The notes under the pieces were generated by a model. That model had not been told where the DNA came from. It saw nothing but the letters and a program-made list of their open reading frames with translations, and ran no database searches. The translations under genes and the position numbers were made by a program. Positions 1 through 6,280 of a stretch of 12,672 nucleotides of DNA are shown one piece after another. Source of the DNA: UBA6164 sp964527325 (GTDB taxonomy: Bacteria > Patescibacteriota > Gracilibacteria > BD1-5 > UBA6164); the NCBI GenBank assembly GCA_964527325.1, contig CAZGNU010000047.1, forward strand, positions 1 to 12,672, read 5' to 3'. Every line of letters begins with the position of its first letter. Position 1 is the stretch's first letter.

Positions 1-150
1 CTCCTCCCATAGTTAATGACCAGAAATTTGATCAAAATTCATAAGGTTAAACAAAATTTAATAACATTTAATAAATCAAAAAAAACTATTAAAGCTAAAA
101 TTTGTGGCAAAAATATACATTATTATTATTGTTTGTCAATTTTTTTTAAT

Positions 151-195
151 AAAAAAAACAAACAACTCACTATAAATAGCAAAACTGTCTGTTTT
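151..195 (-). terminator. Probable Rho-independent terminator of tRNA-His
   Basis: On the minus strand AAAACAGACA (195-186) can pair with TGTTTGTTTT (164-155) over ten pairs with one G-U. The loop is about 21 nt, and more T follows at 154-151. It lies about 16 nt past the encoded CCA of the tRNA. The loop is long and the stem AT-rich, so efficiency is uncertain. An overlapping inverted repeat (TTGTTTG 129-135 / CAAACAA 159-165) could form instead. Confidence 0.45.
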
Positions 196-210
196 ATTTT
201 TTAATTTTAA

Positions 211-288
211 TGGGGTGCCCGAAGGGGTTCGAACCCTCGACCTCCAGAGTCACAACCTGGCATTCTAACCAACTGAACTACGGGCACC
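211..288 (-). tRNA. tRNA-His (GTG anticodon), CCA encoded
   Basis: The minus strand folds into a full cloverleaf. The acceptor is GTGCCCG (287-281) with CGGGCAC (221-215). The D-stem is GTTC/GAAT with an AGTTGGTTA loop. The anticodon stem CCAGG/TCTGG encloses TTGTGAC, giving anticodon GTG (His). The T-arm is GAGGG-TTCGAAC-CCCTT. The extra 5' G at 288 (position -1) faces C73 at 214, the special identity pair of histidine tRNAs recognised by HisRS, so it supports the assignment independently of the anticodon. The 3' CCA is in the genome (213-211). A short frame running plus-ward across this gene is a shadow. Confidence 0.97.
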
Positions 289-328
289 ATATATGGTTAC
301 TTTTAAAGAAATCTATAAAAGTAAAAGG

Positions 329-356
329 ATTATATGAAAAACGTGATGATTGTCAA
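329..356 (-). promoter_or_regulatory. Promoter of tRNA-His
   Basis: Minus strand TTGACA (356-351), a 16-nt spacer and TATAAT (334-329): both hexamers match the sigma-70 consensus perfectly. Transcription would begin near 322, giving a leader of about 34 nt before the tRNA. It sits just downstream of the toxin stop codon (375), so the tRNA need not depend on read-through. Confidence 0.85.
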
Positions 357-374
357 AAGAAAAAGGTAAGATTT

Positions 375-647
375 TTAAAAAATATTTTTATTTTTGAATA
401 TTGAAATTATATAAACGGTATTTCATTTAATTTTATATAGTATTCTAAACTTATATTTACTTTCAACTATTTCCCTAATACTTCAAAAATTTTGTTTTCA
501 TAAATAAGGAAATCTTTTTAATAATTGTATAGTGTTATTTATCTTTTCAATAACTTTTACTGCCATTTGGTAATTATCATCAGCAATATAAGAAAAAATA
601 AAATCTAAATTTTCATCAGCTAATTCTTGAAACTCCAAATTAAGCAT
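375..647 (-). CDS. ParE/RelE-type toxin of toxin-antitoxin module 1
   Basis: The product is 90 aa, with TGA read as Gly at residues 50, 55 and 75. The layout is typical of the ParE/RelE superfamily: N-terminal helices (residues 5-46), then a LLKRFPYLGK hinge (42-51), then IREIVESKYKFRILYKI (58-74) with the Arg and Tyr common in ParE, and a last strand VYIISIF (78-84). ParE proteins poison DNA gyrase and RelE proteins cut ribosome-bound mRNA; the sequence does not decide between them. The usual C-terminal His-x-Arg-like end is replaced by a Lys/Asn-rich tail. The ATG overlaps the last codons of the antitoxin by 8 bp, so translation is probably coupled. The partner is the 640-813 gene. Confidence 0.88.
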
Positions 648-813
648 GATTTTTCATTTTAGAATTTATTTTATTATAAACTTTTCACCAAAATTTATTT
701 TCAGAAATAGTTTTTCATTCATCTATGTTTTTTAATCACAATTTTATACTTTCTATTTCTTCAAAAGTATATCAAGCATCTTTTAATGATTGTAATTCTT
801 CTTGAGTTATCAT
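640..813 (-). CDS. Antitoxin of toxin-antitoxin module 1
   Basis: The product is 57 aa and the first gene of a two-gene operon whose second gene is a clear ParE-like toxin. Size, order and the 8-bp overlap with the toxin start mark it as the antitoxin. Residues 5-28 look helical (EELQSLKDAGYTFEEIESIK). A stretch DEGKTISENKFW (residues 32-43) resembles the linker of ParD/RelB-like antitoxins that wraps the toxin. No DNA-binding fold can be assigned with certainty. A 14-bp palindrome over the -10 box upstream (824-837) is a candidate site for autorepression. I infer the role mainly from the partner. Confidence 0.8.
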
Positions 814-823
814 ATTACTTTTT

Positions 824-858
824 ATAATAAATATTATTACAAAATATATAGTAATCAA
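824..858 (-). promoter_or_regulatory. Promoter and possible operator of toxin-antitoxin module 1
   Basis: Minus strand TTGATT (858-853), 16-nt spacer, TAATAT (836-831). A perfect palindrome ATAATA-TT-TATTAT (837-824) covers the -10 box, where an autorepressing antitoxin would be expected to bind. Short AT-only palindromes are common in DNA this AT-rich, so the operator is tentative. Confidence 0.45.
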
Positions 859-889
859 ATTTATTTTAAAATCAAAGAAAAATTAGCTT

Positions 890-917
890 TTTACACACAT
901 TTATATTAGAATAATAG
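890..917 (+). promoter_or_regulatory. Possible promoter of the histidine kinase gene
   Basis: TTTACA (890-895), 16-nt spacer, TAATAG (912-917), 23 nt before the kinase ATG. The -35 matches the type used elsewhere in this window, but the -10 is poor. It is divergent from the toxin-antitoxin promoter within the same 127-bp gap. Confidence 0.35.
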
Positions 918-940
918 TAGATATAAAATTTTTAAAAAAA

Positions 941-2065
941 ATGATGGATAAAAAACCAAATATTGAATTAAAAAATCTTGAGATTTATAAGCATATTGTA
1001 GACCATATGACAGAAAGCTTATGGATTTGAGATAGTGAAAATACTACAATCTATACAAATGATATTTTTTGTAAAATAACATGATATACTCTGGAAGAAA
1101 TAATTTGAAAAAATTATTCAGATTTTTGGGATAAAAAAAGTAATGAAAAAATAAATAAAATTAATTCAGAAAAAAAAGTTTGAATAAATATAAAATATGA
1201 AGCAACCATAAAAGCAAAAAATTGAGAAAAAATTCCAGTACTATGTAGTTGAACACCAACTGAAAATGGATGAACAGTATTAATGATAAGTGATTTAAGA
1301 GAATTAATGTCATTAAAACAAGTAGAAAAAGATCTAACAAAACTAAATAAAACAAAAGATGAATTTATTTCAATAGTAGGTCATGAACTTAGAACACCAT
1401 TAACCTCTATTAGATGATACCTTTCAATGATTTTAGAATGAGATATGTGAGAAATAAACCATGAAATGAGAAAAGCAATTGGTCATACTTATAACAGCTC
1501 TGTTAGATTAATAGAAATAGTAAATGATGTATTATCATTATGAAAAATTGAATCTTGAAAAATGGAATTTGTAATCAATGAATATACAGTAGAAAATATA
1601 ATTAAATCTGTATATAAAGATATTCATCTAGAAATGGAAAACAAAAATATTGATTTTATAATAGATTTTGAAGAAAGCTTAAAAACAACAATAATAAAAA
1701 CAGATAAAGACAAACTAAAACAAGTATTTTTAAATTTACTAAGTTATGCAATAAAATTTACTGAGTCTGGATGAAAAATAACTATAAAAATAAGTAAAAG
1801 TAAAACAAATTCAGAAGAAAAAGAACAAAATATTGAAAATAAAATAAGATTTGAAATAATAGATACATGAATTTGAATACCAAAAGATAAACTTCATATA
1901 TTATTTAATAAATTCTCTCAAGTAGAATCTGCAATGCAAAGAGACAACACTTCATGACTATGATTATGACTAGCAATTTCAAAGAATTTTATTGAAGCAT
2001 TATGATCAAAAATAAAAGTTAAATCTATTGAATGAAAATGAAGTGTATTTTATTTTGATTTGTAA
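941..2065 (+). CDS. Soluble PAS-domain sensor histidine kinase
   Basis: The product is 374 aa with no membrane segment, so it is probably a cytoplasmic sensor. A PAS-like domain fills residues about 13-120 (ITGYTLEEIIGKNYSDFW is characteristic). The HisKA domain follows, with the phospho-accepting His148 in EFISIVGHELRTPL. The HATPase domain has a G1 box DTGIGIP (308-314), an F box LFNKFSQV and a G2 box GLGLGLA (339-345). Several of these glycines are TGA codons. One oddity: the N-box reads NLLSYAIKF, with Tyr269 where most kinases have the second Asn. The methionine at 941 was chosen over the adjacent one at 944; either is possible and no Shine-Dalgarno site is visible. The response regulator at 2307-2780 is the likely partner. 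Confidence 0.93.
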
Positions 2066-2243
2066 TAATCCATCCCTCCTTCGGAGTACTTCCTTTAATA
2101 CTAAAGGAAGAAAATTGATTTTAGTATTATTTTATACCCCAAGGGCATTTCTTTCAGAACATTTTACTTAAAAATAAAACAAAAACATAAATAGTAAGGC
2201 TTCCTTTAGTATTAAAGGAAGCTGCCGATAGGCTGATGGATTA
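2066..2243 (+). repeat. MITE-like inverted-repeat element, 178 bp
   Basis: The outer ends are TAATCCATC (2066-2074) and its exact complement GATGGATTA (2235-2243). Inside each end lies a 22-nt hairpin, CTTCCTTTA-loop-TAAAGGAAG (2089-2110 and 2200-2221), and the second is the exact reverse complement of the first. The 13-14 nt between end and hairpin are diverged but alike. The element is therefore two inverted arms of about 45 nt around an 89-bp core. No coding frame is visible in it. It begins directly after the kinase stop codon and ends just before the promoter of the response regulator. It could be a non-autonomous mobile element or a regulatory palindrome; a clear target-site duplication was not seen. 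Confidence 0.7.
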
Positions 2244-2250
2244 CTTAAAT

Positions 2251-2279
2251 TTGAAAAATACAAACAAATATGATAAAAT
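2251..2279 (+). promoter_or_regulatory. Promoter of the response regulator gene
   Basis: TTGAAA (2251-2256), 17-nt spacer, TAAAAT (2274-2279), 27 nt before the ATG at 2307. It lies 7 bp beyond the right end of the inverted-repeat element, so the regulator has its own promoter apart from the kinase. Confidence 0.65.
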
Positions 2280-2306
2280 TATATTAATAACAATTAAAAA
2301 TATATT

Positions 2307-2780
2307 ATGACAAAAAAACTACTAATAATCGAGGATGATAAAATTCTTAATGATATGTACGCTTTAAAATTTAAAAAAGAAGGTTTTATCGTTGAATCTG
2401 CTTATGATTGACTTGAATGACTATCAAGTGTTGCTTCTTTTAATCCTGATGCAATTCTTCTTGATATCATGATGCCAACTATGAATGGATTTGAAACACT
2501 TGAATCTATAAAAGCACAAACTTCTTCAAACTGTAAAATAATAATTTTTACAAATATTGTTGATAAAGACAAAATAAACAAAGCTATAGAGATGTGAGCT
2601 GATGATTATTTAATTAAAGCTGATACAACTCCTAGCGATGCTGTTGAAAAAGTTGAAAAATACATACAAGTAGTAAAAGATGATAAAACTCTTTATGTAG
2701 AACCAGGAATAAATCACTTTAAAATCAAAAATCCTGATGGAGGGAAAGATATTGAGGTTGATATTAATATCAAACTATAA
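2307..2780 (+). CDS. Receiver-domain response regulator without DNA-binding domain
   Basis: The product is 157 aa. Residues 3-122 are a complete CheY-like receiver: acidic pocket EDD (9-11), phospho-accepting Asp53 in LLDIMMP, switch Thr82 in IIIFTN, and Lys104 in YLIKAD. The remaining 35 residues have no recognisable output domain and hold a VEPGINHFKIKNPDGG segment. The protein therefore probably acts by binding other proteins, not DNA. It follows the kinase (941-2065), with which it likely forms a phosphorelay, although a repeat element and a separate promoter lie between them. Glycine codons are mixed: five GGN and three TGA. MgtC begins 59 nt downstream with no promoter of its own that I can see. 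Confidence 0.92.
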
Positions 2781-2788
2781 TATTTAAA

Positions 2789-2809
2789 GGGTAACCACAA
2801 GGGTTACCC
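2789..2809 (+). repeat. Palindromic repeat hairpin between regulator and mgtC-like gene
   Basis: GGGTAACC (2789-2796), loop ACAAG, GGTTACCC (2802-2809), flanked by CCTAC. It is far richer in G and C than its surroundings. No T-tract follows, so it is not a standard terminator. Its pattern resembles dispersed palindromes I recall as common in other bacterial genomes, with a GTAGGGG start and a CTTGTG loop region on the reverse strand. It could stabilise the upstream mRNA end or attenuate the downstream gene. Confidence 0.6.
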
Positions 2810-2839
2810 CTACAAAAAATATAAAATAAAAACAAAAAT

Positions 2840-3505
2840 ATGACTACAGAAGAAATGAGTATTAGATTACTCTTAATTGTTGTTTTAGCATTTTTTATAT
2901 GACTTGAAAGAGAAATAAGAAATCAACCTGCATGATTAAGAACGCATATATTAATCTGAATATGATCTACTCTGCTTATGATTATATCAATCATGATGCC
3001 AGAACTTTATCCTTCAAATGTATGAGATCCTTCAAGAATTGCTGCACAAGTAGTTTCATGAATTTGATTTATCTGAGCATGAGTAATAATGAAAATGTGA
3101 TTTAGCACAAAAGGTTTAACTACTGCTGCTAATCTTTTGGTTTCTTCTGCAATCTGACTTTGTGTATGAACTTGAATGTATTTAATATCAATACTTGCTA
3201 CCCTATTAATATTATTCAACCTAACAGTAATTGCTACAATCAAATCTAAATATGTAAAACAATTTCGTTACTGTAATATAAAAGTAGATATCAATAAAAA
3301 CAAATTGTCTCTAAAAAAATTAGTTTCAGCAATAGATAAGTTACCTATTAAAATAATAAGTAAGGATATTAAAGAAAACGAAAAGCACATAACAATAAAA
3401 GTAATCAGTAAAGTAAAAAGTAATATAAATACTTACTTTATCCATGAACAACTAAGGAAATGTGACAATCTTGCGATTATATGAATATCTGAAAATATGG
3501 TTTAA
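2840..3505 (+). CDS. MgtC/SapB family membrane protein
   Basis: The product is 221 aa. The N-terminal half carries the family signature in order: GLEREIRNQPAGLRTHILIG (residues 21-40), DPSRIAAQVVSGIGFIGAG (63-81), and KGLTTAANL with VSSAIGLCVGTG (91-112). Four to five hydrophobic membrane segments fall at about 8-20, 37-53, 68-84, 97-112 and 114-135. The C-terminal 85 residues form a soluble ACT-like tail, as in the longer MgtC proteins. MgtC is linked to survival at low Mg2+ and to membrane potential control; the transported or regulated partner is not known. Fourteen of its fifteen glycines are TGA, so a standard-code reading loses the gene. It lies 59 nt behind the response regulator and is probably on the same transcript. 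Confidence 0.92.
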
Positions 3506-3536
3506 AAAATCTCTCTTTTTTAAAGAGAGATTTTTT
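3504..3536. terminator. Bidirectional terminator between mgtC-like and methyltransferase genes
   Basis: A perfect 15-bp stem, AAAAAATCTCTCTTT (3504-3518) with AAAGAGAGATTTTTT (3522-3536), and a 3-nt loop. T-tracts occur on both strands, so it can end both converging transcripts. It includes the last bases of the mgtC-like stop codon and overlaps the methyltransferase stop codon. Confidence 0.9.
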
Positions 3537-4083
3537 AAATTCTGTAAACAAACACTTCTTCCTTTCATTCATTATTGCATAAAATATCAATTGGTTTTTT
3601 ATTCGGCATCCTAAAAGCATTTGAGATTACAAGTGTTCATTTTTTACAGTTTTCCCAAAGTTTTTTTTCAATTCATGGCATTAATACAGTAAATCAATAT
3701 ACATATACTACATCAAATGATGATAAATCCGCTTTTAAATAGTTTCATCTAATTATTTTTGATTTTGATCAAGTAAATAAGTTTATAATTTTTGCAATTA
3801 ATACATTTGAAAAATCTATTTCATAACCCGTAGTTTTCATTCAAAATTGTTTTTCAAAAAACCTAAGCACTTTTCAGCTTCAACTTCATAAATCAACAAG
3901 TTTTTTTCATTTTAAATTATATTTTCATAAATACTTTTTCATTACTTCAAAATCAGAAGAAAATGTTCAAACTTGTGGAACCTTGTATCTAATTGAATTA
4001 TAAACTGATAAAGAAAAAATTATAACAAGTATAAAAAATGCTATAATTAATATTAATTCAAATATATGTGTGAAATAGTTCAT
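3535..4083 (-). CDS. Membrane-anchored class I SAM-dependent methyltransferase
   Basis: The product is 182 aa. Residues 7-28 form one hydrophobic segment that should anchor the protein in the membrane with the enzyme in the cytoplasm. The SAM-binding motif I is LVDLGSGSGKVLRFF (62-76), followed by an acidic residue at the end of strand 2 (GYEID, 86-90). Then come IIRGNY (110-115), DVVYVYGF (124-131) and KKGTLVISNAF (147-157). The order and the spacing resemble small methyltransferases of the FAM173/ATPSCKMT type, which methylate lysine in a membrane protein, but the substrate here cannot be told. The start at 4083 is the only ATG that leaves the full anchor. It is divergent from pyrG and shares its terminator with the mgtC-like gene. 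Confidence 0.85.
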
Positions 4084-4102
4084 AAAATTTATTATAAATA
4101 AA

Positions 4103-4119
4103 ATAGTTAAATTAACTAT
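4103..4119. promoter_or_regulatory. 17-bp palindrome in the methyltransferase/pyrG divergent gap
   Basis: ATAGTTAAATTAACTAT is a perfect palindrome around a central A. It lies 10 bp upstream of the pyrG -35 box and directly upstream of a possible -10 box (TATAAT, minus, 4096-4091) of the methyltransferase gene. A protein bound here could control both genes. It is AT-rich, so chance is possible. Confidence 0.4.
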
Positions 4120-4128
4120 AAAAATTAT

Positions 4129-4156
4129 TTTACAAAAGACAAAAAAATTATAAAAT
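4129..4156 (+). promoter_or_regulatory. Promoter of pyrG
   Basis: TTTACA (4129-4134), 16-nt spacer, TAAAAT (4151-4156) followed by ACTG, 29 nt before the pyrG ATG. The TAAAATAC form of the -10 box recurs upstream of lepA and the 136-aa gene. Confidence 0.65.
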
Positions 4157-4185
4157 ACTGTGAAATAATTTGTAATATTGAATAT

Positions 4186-5787
4186 ATGAAAGTAATATTT
4201 GTAACATGATGAACTGTTTCTGGATTAGGTAAATGAGTAACAACAGCAAGTATAGCAAAACTATTACAAAGTACCTGATTAAAAATATGAGTATTAAAAA
4301 TGGATCCTTATTTACAAGTTGATGCTTGAACTATGAGTCCCTATGAACATTGAGAAGTATTTGTAACTGATGACGGTTGAGAAACTGATTTAGATTTATG
4401 AAATTATGAAAGATTTTTATGAACTCCTCTTACACAAAACAATAATACTACGACTTGAAAAGTTTATCAAAGTGTAATAAATAAAGAAAGAGCCTGAGAA
4501 TATTTAGGAAAAACAGTACAAATTATTCCACACATCACAAATGAAATAAAAGATAGTATTACAAATATTGCTAGAGAAAATGATATAACTATTGTAGAAG
4601 TTTGAGGTACTGTTTGAGATATAGAAGCTTTACCATTTTTAGAAGCCATAAGACAATGTAAAAGAGATTTGTGAGCTAATAATGTATTTTATATACATTT
4701 AAGTTTGCTTTTAAAACTAGATTTTTCTGGTGAAATAAAAACTAAACCTATTCAACATACTATAATAAAATTAAGAGAGTATTGAATTCAACCTAATATG
4801 TTAGTTTGTAGAACTGATAGACCTTTATGAACAAAACTTATAGATAAAATTTCTATGTTTTGCGATATAGATAGTAACATGATTATCGAATGAAGAAATG
4901 TTTCTACTATATATGATGTCCCTGAAAAATTTAAAACACAAAATGCTGAACAACTTATACTAGATCATTTTTGATATAAAAATAAGAAATCAAATATAGA
5001 TAATTGGAATGAGCTTGTTTCTAGAATAATTAATCCTAAAAAAGAAATAACTGTTTGAGTTATATGAAAATATGCAAATTTTGATGATACTTATAAATCA
5101 ATAACTGAAAGCTTAATTCATGCTTGAGCAAAAGAAAACACAAAAGTAAATATTAATCTAATTGATTCAGAATTACTTGAAAATGAGTTTTATAATAATA
5201 AATTGCAAGACCTAAGAGATAAAGACCAGCTTGATGCAATACTTATCCCATGAGGTTTTTGAAGTAGATGAGTTGAATGAAAAATTCATGCTGCAACTTT
5301 TGCAAGAGAAAATAATATCCCATATTTATGAATATGTCTTGGTATGCAAGTAGCAGTGATAGAATATGCTAGAAATATATTAAAATTAAAAGATGCTAAT
5401 TCTGCAGAGTTTAATGAAAAATCTAAACATAAAGTAATAGATATAATGGAATCTCAGAAAAAAATAAAGAAAAAAGGTGGTACTATGAGACTTTGAGCAT
5501 ATGAAGCTATTCTAAAAAAATGAAGTTTAGCTGAAAAATTATACTGCTCTAACAAAATCTCAGAAAGACACAGACACAGATTTGAAGTAAATCCAGAATA
5601 TGTAAGCAAATTAAAAAAGTCATGACTAACAATATCATGAACTTCTCCAGACAAATCTCTAGTAGAATTTATTGAACTAGAGGATCACCCATATTTTATA
5701 GCTACACAATCTCATCCAGAGTTTAAATCAAGCTTAGAAAATCCTCATGTGTTGTTTGTTTGATTGATTGAGAGTGCTTTGAATTAA
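4186..5787 (+). CDS. pyrG: CTP synthase (glutamine-hydrolysing)
   Basis: The product is 533 aa, close to the usual length of about 535-550. PyrG makes CTP from UTP, ATP and glutamine, the last step of pyrimidine nucleotide synthesis. The amidoligase domain (residues 1-265) opens with VTGGTVSGLGKGVTTASIA, whose P-loop glycines are partly TGA. Family blocks YEHGEVFVTDDGGETDLDLG (53-72) and VEVGGTVGDIE (137-147) follow. The glutaminase domain (288-533) has the nucleophile Cys384 in LGICLGMQ and the partners His510 and Glu512 in QSHPEF. All catalytic residues are present. No terminator is evident before the next promoter at 5825. An essential gene read through about 35 TGA codons is strong evidence for the recoding. 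Confidence 0.98.
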
Positions 5788-5824
5788 TTAATCTAACTAA
5801 AAAAAAGATAAAAAATAAAAAAAA

Positions 5825-5852
5825 TTGACTTTCATTATTTTTTACATATTAT
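5825..5852 (+). promoter_or_regulatory. Promoter of the 94-aa orphan gene
   Basis: TTGACT (5825-5830), 16-nt spacer, TATTAT (5847-5852). Transcription would start near 5859, leaving a 5' leader of about 72 nt. That is far longer than the other leaders predicted here, and leaves room for leader-based control. Confidence 0.65.
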
Positions 5853-5917
5853 CCAACTTGCAAAAAATAGTATTAGTGACAGTATGCATATTGCTAATGT
5901 TTTATTAATACACAAAA

Positions 5918-5924
5918 AAAGGAG
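5918..5924 (+). promoter_or_regulatory. Strong Shine-Dalgarno site
   Basis: AAAGGAG, six bases before the ATG at 5931. This is the only gene in the window with a clear Shine-Dalgarno sequence at the right distance, and it fixes the start codon of the 94-aa protein. Confidence 0.85.
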
Positions 5925-5930
5925 AAAAAA

Positions 5931-6215
5931 ATGACACAAAAAGGAATTGGTGGTTTTGGAAGCAATGCCCCAAAAAAAGATTTTAGAGTATATAAAACTG
6001 GAAAATGGTGAAGTGGACCAAGAAATTATATTTGCCTGGATGGCAAACATTATCAAATTGACTGGGATACTAATAGATCTTGCATTGCTTCTATTAAAGA
6101 ATTTGGTACATGCTGTAGTAATGAATGTACTAAAATAGGTAATATGGTAACAGACTTTATTGAAGAAGCAGTAATATATATCAAACAAGGAAGTCCATTG
6201 CCTTTCCGAGGATAA
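5931..6215 (+). CDS. Small cysteine-containing protein of unknown function
   Basis: The product is 94 aa and I do not recognise it. It starts with a Gly-rich segment (GIGGFG, residues 5-10), has several aromatics (YKTGKWGSGPRNYIC), and holds five cysteines (C35, C48, C58, C59, C63) within 29 residues. A C-x9-CC-x3-C pattern covers the last four. The C-terminal half may be helical (NMVTDFIEEAVIYIK). No signal peptide is seen. The cysteines could bind a metal or form disulfides; the sequence does not say. It is a single-gene unit with its own promoter, Shine-Dalgarno site and terminator. Eleven of its twelve glycines use GGN and only one (residue 27) uses TGA, unlike its neighbours. It also holds the window's only CGA codon (residue 93). 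Both points hint at high expression or later arrival. Confidence 0.8.
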
Positions 6216-6239
6216 TTAAAATCACTTGTTGTTTTATTA

Positions 6240-6280
6240 TAAATAGACATAACCTAATGGTTAAGTCTATTTATTTTTTT
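6240..6280 (+). terminator. Terminator of the 94-aa gene
   Basis: A 15-bp stem, TAAATAGACATAACC (6240-6254) with GGTTAAGTCTATTTA (6259-6273), one mismatch, a TAAT loop, then seven T (6274-6280). It overlaps the lepA stop codon and may also slow transcription from the other side, though its minus-strand T-tract is weak. Confidence 0.85.

Noticed and set aside
1..44. Possible 3' end of a plus-strand gene (13 codons ending in TAA at 42-44), or a minus-strand start codon at 10-8
   Set aside because: Too little sequence inside the window to decide between the two or to recognise a family. The stretch 45-150 holds only AT-rich DNA and the inverted repeat described with the tRNA terminator.
210..404. 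Short plus-strand frame with a GFEPSTSRV-like translation
   Set aside because: It is the reverse strand of the tRNA-His gene; this kind of peptide is a common artefact of reading across tRNA genes.
2066..2243. Insertion sequence
   Set aside because: The ends look transposon-like, but there is no transposase frame on either strand under code 25 and no clear target duplication.
5835..6188. 117-codon minus-strand frame opposite the 94-aa gene
   Set aside because: Shadow of the 94-aa gene, which has promoter, Shine-Dalgarno site and terminator on the plus strand; the minus frame has none.
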